Below are positions 61,801 to 64,000 of a stretch of 64,000 nucleotides of DNA, one piece after another. The notes beneath the pieces were generated by a model, which was given only the letters and a program-made list of their open reading frames with translations, did not search any database and was not told the origin of the DNA. This DNA is from Bretschneidera sinensis (Eukaryota > Streptophyta > Magnoliopsida > Brassicales > Akaniaceae). The stretch's first letter is position 1; each line of letters starts with the position of its first letter. The stretch is from NCBI GenBank assembly GCA_023935145.1, contig CM043700.1, forward strand, positions 142,596,828-142,660,827, given 5' to 3'. The position numbers and the translations under genes were made by a program.

Positions 61801-61963
61801 ATAGGTTTCCTTTTTGTGAGAAAACTATGACGGCAACTTCTGCTTCGCAGAGAACTGAGAGCTCATAAGCCTTCTTCAAAAGTCCGTTTCGACGCTTTGA
61901 AAAGGTCACTTGCCGGCTCGTGGCATTTTCGATTCTCCTCATCTTAATTTTCCCTCTCACCAT
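31821..61963 (-). CDS. SOC1-clade MIKC MADS-box transcription factor (AGL42/71/72-like)
   Basis: Nuclear DNA-binding factor of the clade that controls flowering time and floral organ ageing and abscission. Minus-strand coding exons in order: 61782-61963, 35699-35780, 33358-33419, 33156-33255, 32634-32675, 32389-32430 and 31821-31952. Exons 3-6 are 62, 100, 42 and 42 nt, the standard MIKC K-box pattern. All splice sites are GT-AG and the frame stays open for 213 aa. The MADS domain is residues 1-60 ([20 protein letters not shown]). Exon 2 supplies [12 protein letters not shown], and the K domain has [20 protein letters not shown]. The C-terminus ends [13 protein letters not shown], a SOC1-clade signature. 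[15 protein letters not shown] favours AGL42 over SOC1. The exon 7 start at 31952 is chosen to give EKCC; a site nine or more bases downstream is possible. Intron 1 is 26 kb of mostly transposons. Confidence 0.92.
32431..35698 (-). other. Introns 2-5 of the MADS gene
   Basis: Intron 2 (33420-35698) is 2.28 kb, AT-rich, with a (TA)n run near 33703; I see no transposon ends in it. Introns 3 (33256-33357), 4 (32676-33155) and 5 (32431-32633) are short and ordinary. The small exons lie between them and are listed with the gene. Confidence 0.6.
37056..38068 (+). repeat. 5' LTR of the large Copia
   Basis: 1013 bp. It carries the 12-bp palindrome CCAGTCGACTGG at 37414-37425 and 37435-37446 and a variant at 37374. 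It is about 107 bp shorter than the 3' LTR, mainly because the 3' copy has extra sequence around the palindromic words. Confidence 0.9.
38071..38083 (+). promoter_or_regulatory. Primer binding site
   Basis: TGGTATCAGAGCC, two bases after the 5' LTR, is complementary to the 3' end of initiator tRNA-Met, the usual Copia primer. Confidence 0.85.
38211..39392 (+). pseudogene. Copia gag, broken
   Basis: The frame begins near MKIFVEG at 38211 and is broken by stops until 38517, after which it is open for 291 codons. It shows the UBN2-type gag core ([20 protein letters not shown]) and a CCHC knuckle, [14 protein letters not shown], near 38980-39021. After the knuckle it is acidic and then lysine-rich. 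The stretch 39559-40109 downstream is a low-complexity N/Y/H-rich linker in shifted frames. Confidence 0.8.
40139..42680 (+). pseudogene. Copia pol: protease, integrase, RT remnant, RNase H
   Basis: The protease begins [13 protein letters not shown] (40145 on), with the D-S-G triad kept. The pre-integrase block is [13 protein letters not shown]. The integrase core (about 40720-41030) is split by frameshifts. The reading jumps from WINAM at 41745, through a stop and a short EELNQ block, to [14 protein letters not shown] at 41808, so roughly the first half of RT including its first catalytic motif is deleted. RNase H follows, with [20 protein letters not shown] and then [12 protein letters not shown] and ILTKSLNED. 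Many stops make it non-functional. Confidence 0.85.
43411..44590 (+). pseudogene. Extra ORF downstream of pol (plant transposon protein domain-like)
   Basis: After pol an open frame starts [11 protein letters not shown] at 43411 and continues through single stops with [20 protein letters not shown], then [16 protein letters not shown] and [18 protein letters not shown]. This matches, from memory, the pattern of the Pfam 'putative plant transposon protein' domain (Y..I..RH..V.GR.VDF...FD.L..F...G...L......Y..L...FYAN). A later acidic stretch and a [18 protein letters not shown] helix follow. It lies where SIRE elements carry an extra, sometimes env-like, ORF. No signal peptide or membrane segment is visible, so I do not call it an envelope gene. 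Confidence 0.5.
45236..45250 (+). promoter_or_regulatory. Polypurine tract
   Basis: AAAAAGGGGGAGAT directly precedes the 3' LTR and would prime plus-strand synthesis. Confidence 0.85.
45251..46370 (+). repeat. 3' LTR of the large Copia
   Basis: 1120 bp, similar to the 5' LTR along its length. It holds CCAGTCGACTGG at 45722-45733 plus worn variants. The visible substitutions between the LTRs show the insertion is not recent. Confidence 0.9.
46990..48057 (+). pseudogene. LINE 3' fragment within the hAT-like element
   Basis: Plus-strand reading in shifting frames shows a [19 protein letters not shown] block, then FPWKVIW, then a [20 protein letters not shown] block, [19 protein letters not shown] and [16 protein letters not shown]. 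This is the zf-RVT and tail region of a plant LINE. The last 100 bp (CCCTCTTGGTGCTTTGTTCATACAA) resembles a LINE 3' end. Either the hAT-like element captured it or it inserted there. Confidence 0.65.
48333..48679 (+). repeat. 5' LTR of the Gypsy element
   Basis: 347 bp with a TATA-like GTCTATATAAGCACC at 48480-48494. Confidence 0.85.
50375..51070 (+). pseudogene. Gypsy gag with zinc knuckle
   Basis: The reading [20 protein letters not shown], then [22 protein letters not shown], is the classic chromovirus gag core. After stops and frameshifts it reaches a CCHC knuckle, [15 protein letters not shown], at 51017-51061. [20 protein letters not shown] stretch follows that normally leads into protease. 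The leader 48700-50374 has no conserved coding. Confidence 0.75.
51340..51852 (+). pseudogene. Gypsy integrase tail and chromodomain
   Basis: The frame reads [15 protein letters not shown], then [12 protein letters not shown], the integrase C-terminal pattern. It shifts to [18 protein letters not shown], a chromodomain core (W-K-G...S-T-W). The RT to integrase core is deleted just upstream, at about 51340. In intact chromoviruses this domain steers insertion into chromatin. Confidence 0.7.
51881..52203 (+). repeat. 3' LTR of the Gypsy element
   Basis: 323 bp, preceded by a purine-rich CGGAAGAGAA tract. It has small deletions relative to the 5' LTR. Confidence 0.85.
52209..53660. other. Intronic stretch with one unrecognised open frame
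   Basis: AT-rich DNA between the Gypsy element and the LINE. A minus-strand frame at 52886-53173 is open for 95 codons. It is hydrophobic in its first two thirds ([20 protein letters not shown], then a [16 protein letters not shown] block) and ends in a polar tail. Two membrane-like segments are visible. I do not recognise it; it may be a captured exon, a transposon remnant or chance. Confidence 0.3.
53690..54892 (-). pseudogene. LINE lacking its reverse transcriptase
   Basis: From the minus-strand ATG at 54892, reading [15 protein letters not shown] opens an APE-type endonuclease. [20 protein letters not shown] carries the GDFN catalytic motif near 54500, and the frame then breaks. Directly after comes an RNase H-like segment, [13 protein letters not shown], then [20 protein letters not shown] (54277 down to 53960), and a C-terminal [16 protein letters not shown]. 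The RT and zf-RVT domains between are missing, an internal deletion of about 2.5 kb relative to a normal plant LINE. It is non-functional. Confidence 0.75.
55019..55818 (-). repeat. 3' LTR of the truncated Copia
   Basis: On the minus strand the tract GGTGGGAGAT (PPT) is followed by TGTTGGTGATT, the LTR start, at 55818. A TATA box (minus ACTATATAAGTG, about 55445-55456) fits the U3 promoter. It contains CCAGTCGACTGG at 55600-55611, also found in the large plus-strand Copia. The far end is uncertain. Confidence 0.6.
56242..59824 (-). pseudogene. Copia gag-pol of the truncated element
   Basis: In order on the minus strand: gag (59824 to about 59680) with a worn zinc knuckle ([14 protein letters not shown] near 59480); a protease where the D-S-G is changed (WWIDFGA); integrase with [20 protein letters not shown] (58770-58690) and [22 protein letters not shown] with [14 protein letters not shown] (57780) and [15 protein letters not shown], but a changed YxDD region; and RNase H ending [20 protein letters not shown]. 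Stops and shifts occur throughout, so it is non-functional. Confidence 0.82.
59831..60304. other. GAGCTCG-rich repeat remnant
   Basis: 59835-59940 carries GGGCTCGAGCTCG and GGTTCGAGTTC words like those at the ends of the insert in the golgin gene (15905-16904). It is probably a broken end of the same kind of hAT-like element. Nothing coding is supported. Confidence 0.4.
60305..60606. mobile_element. Tourist-like MITE, 302 bp
   Basis: The left end GCTCACATTTGGTTTGCA pairs with the reverse complement of the right end, GAGCCCGTTTGGTTTGCA. TTA is present on both sides (60302-60304 and 60607-60609), the PIF/Harbinger target duplication. There is no coding capacity, as expected of a MITE. Confidence 0.7.
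60607..61781. other. Intron 1 sequence near exon 1, no element recognised
   Basis: AT-rich and without recognisable transposon ends or coding. This is one of the few stretches of intron 1 likely to be original host sequence, so regulatory sites of the MADS gene, if intronic, are best sought here and at 35781-36860. Confidence 0.4.
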
Positions 61964-61966
61964 GTC

Positions 61967-62051
61967 CTAGTTTATCATAGAAACTGCGTTATAAAGATTC
62001 TAAATAAATAAAGAGATACTAATCATCACGAAAATGACACAAAAATCTCAC
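61967..62051 (-). other. Possible 85-nt intron in the MADS 5' UTR
   Basis: On the minus strand ATTTTG|GTGAGA and AAACTAG|GACATG form a plausible donor and acceptor just before the start codon. SOC1-clade genes often have a 5' UTR intron. Only transcripts can prove it. Confidence 0.4.
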
Positions 62052-62393
62052 CAAAATTGAAGTTGAAACCCAGAAATGTCGAGTATAAGCACCAGATAAA
62101 GAGCTATTTATGTATCAGTCAGCGAGAAAAAGTTACAACCTTGAAACCAACAAGGTTTTTGGTTGTCTAAAATGCACGGAAATTAAATGTCTGTCTTTCA
62201 CAAGAAAAACGACACACCAAAATTTTGAAAAGCCAAAAGGAACAAAGTTGGAACCTAAAAACCCCGAGAAAATTTCACACAGCGAATAAAAGACAGTAAG
62301 GAATCAAAATTTGCACTAGAGTATCAGAAACCCTAGAGAGATTCACAGAGCAGAAACGAAGAGGATCTTTTGATTGTTTGATGTATCACTCTC

Positions 62394-62400
62394 TTTATAC
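62394..62400 (-). promoter_or_regulatory. TATA box of the MADS gene
   Basis: The minus strand reads TGTATAAAGAGAG, about 430 bp before the ATG. Transcription would start near 62365. Confidence 0.5.
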
Positions 62401-62880
62401 ATACACCACAAACCCATTTGATTCTTTCCTCTATTTTCCTTACTTCATTACATATTGACTATTCTCTTTGCCTTTGCCTTTTCAAGTTCTTATCCCACAA
62501 AAAATGAAAAGCATACTGGTACCAAAAAGTCCAATTTATTTAAAAGATTCAATCAGAATACTCTGTTTTTTTTATTAAAAAACACCGCATATCTTATTTT
62601 GGTAAAATTAAGAAAAGAGAACAACGTTAAACAAAGACTAGCACAGAAAAAACAGATGTAAAATACTTATTTAAACTGATCAAATCGATCACTGAAATAA
62701 AAGAAATTAAGAACAGCTAAAGAATCGTATAAACAAGCAACGACAAAAAGCGTCTAAACAAATGGAAAGTAACACAAAATCGATTAACGTGTCAAAATCA
62801 TCGTACAATGATGTGCGCAAAAGCCCAATAGGATATCGACAGCGCATCGGGTGTCATCGACCGACGGCCAAAAATCATGT

Positions 62881-62886
62881 CACGTG
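62881..62886. promoter_or_regulatory. G-box
   Basis: TGTCACGTGGC, a G-box/ABRE core about 490 bp upstream of the MADS TATA box. It is the kind of site used by bZIP and PIF-type bHLH factors. Confidence 0.4.
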
Positions 62887-62956
62887 GCTGGCTTTGTATG
62901 GCGAGTCAGCTCACTATTTTCTCTCTCTTGGTATGTAATTCTAATATTTTAATCAA

Positions 62957-62966
62957 CCAAAAATGG
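62957..62966. promoter_or_regulatory. CArG box
   Basis: CCAAAAATGG fits CC(A/T)6GG exactly. It lies about 0.57 kb upstream of the MADS TATA box and could bind MADS factors, including the gene's own product. Confidence 0.45.
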
Positions 62967-63163
62967 AAATAGTCCGATAAAAAACAACTAAAAGGAAATA
63001 TAGTAAGGCTTTCTTTGGCGCGATGGCGATGTGTGTGCCTTATGATTTAAGATAAAATTTGATTGGACAAAAAGTAGTACTTAAGAAAATATCTTTATTG
63101 TGATTTGATGTAGTGCGTAGAGGTTGGGTTTTGCCATTTATGTGGATGGGCTTGGCATAAACA

Positions 63164-63177
63164 CCCCCCCCCCCCCC
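63164..63177. repeat. C14 homopolymer
   Basis: Fourteen C residues followed by GGG. It could be a real mononucleotide tract or a collapsed/expanded assembly site. Confidence 0.6.
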
Positions 63178-63235
63178 GGGTGCTCCGAGACCCTGATTTT
63201 TTCCAAAATTTCCAGTTTTTATACGTATACAATAC

Positions 63236-64000
63236 ATGTCAGCATGAAACTCAGTTGATCCGTAAATTTGATCTAAATTGATATAATGAGTTGAGTTAAA
63301 TTAGGTCTTTTTAAAAATTAAGTTGGGTTTGATTAAGTTAAAAATATTTTGAACACGGTAGATTGAGTTAGATTGGGTCAGGTCATAGGTTCAAAATTTT
63401 CAACCCAACTCAATACCGGTAATCCGGTCAAATATATAATTATATATTTTATATTTATTGAATATAAAATAATGTATAAATAATTATAGTATAATTGTAA
63501 AATATATAATCATAAAATGTCCAATCTAATTACTACTAGTGTGTAAAATTATACGTAGTAAATACTCCAATGTCCAAATAAGTCTCATACTTTTCAATCT
63601 CCTACATTTTAGTTTCAAATATTTACACTAGAAACAAATACTGATTTCGAATTATGAAATAGTTTTCATAATTATTGTTAAGCATAATTTCAATCAAAAT
63701 AAATTCATGCACAGTTAACTTATACTAACAAAATTTTGATTTTTTGTACCATTGTAACTATAAAATAAACATAGAAATTAATACTATAACCTGCAAGATT
63801 CCAGTCAGGATCGATGTATGCAGATAAGCTTATATTCCAAAAAGATGTACCATAATATTGATGGAAAAAATGCTGAACGCATGATAAAGCTTAGTAATAC
63901 CAACTTGCTAGAAGCTTTTTATGCAAACATTATTGAACCATTCAATTTGCCTCTTCGTGACTTTTTAAGAGCCGTTACGTTACTTCCAAGTGCATTAAAG
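63236..64000. mobile_element. Second PPR-carrying hAT-like copy, cut by the window edge
   Basis: From about 63236 the sequence tracks the element at 4346: first the GTTGGGTT-type subterminal words, then AATACCGGTAATCCGGTCAA, then the AT block with ACTACTAGTGTGTAAAATTAT. From about 63890 it enters the same captured PPR segment and continues past 64000. The first 10 bases of the terminus are worn (TGTCAGCATGAA), and I see no target duplication on this side. It lies about 0.85 kb upstream of the MADS TATA box. Confidence 0.75.

Overview
The window is nuclear DNA of a flowering plant, very probably a eudicot. The genes are intron-rich with plant-type splice sites. The background is AT-rich and crowded with plant hAT, Copia, Gypsy, LINE and Tourist-like remnants. 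I do not assign a species.

Four host genes can be modelled exon by exon. From left to right they are: a pfkB fructokinase (8152-11543, +, 7 exons, 347 aa); a coiled-coil protein like RAB6-interacting golgin (12460-18175, +, 7 exons, 255 aa); a TON1-recruiting-motif (TRM) protein (22945-25623, +, 4 exons, 752 aa); and a SOC1-clade MIKC MADS-box gene closest to AGL42/AGL71/AGL72 (31821-61963, -, 7 coding exons, 213 aa). From memory, Arabidopsis has the same neighbour order around At5g51830-At5g51870, so this looks like an old conserved block.

The left arm (1-7.3 kb) is transposon wreckage: a hAT-like end inserted into a Copia gag, LINE tails, and a complete 1.44-kb hAT-like element with a perfect 8-bp target duplication that carries a captured piece of a PPR gene. 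A second copy with the same cargo starts at about 63.24 kb, upstream of the MADS gene, and runs off the right edge.

The most striking feature is the first intron of the MADS gene, 26,001 bp long and roughly four fifths transposon. It holds a hAT-like element (36869-48251, TSD TAGTTAAT) of the PPR-capturing family, with a 9.3-kb Copia element (37056-46370, TSD CTTAC) inserted in it and a LINE tail beside that. Then come a short chromodomain Gypsy element (48333-52203, TSD CAAAG), a LINE that has lost its reverse transcriptase, a 5'-truncated Copia on the minus strand and a Tourist-like MITE. The host exons and splice sites look intact, so the gene may still work despite the load.

No wholly unknown protein system was recognised. 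The best leads for new biology are the gene-capturing hAT family, the related TAGGGGTG-ended elements with family-specific subterminal words, the oversized MADS intron, a 12-bp palindrome shared by two Copia elements, and an extra open reading frame in the large Copia.
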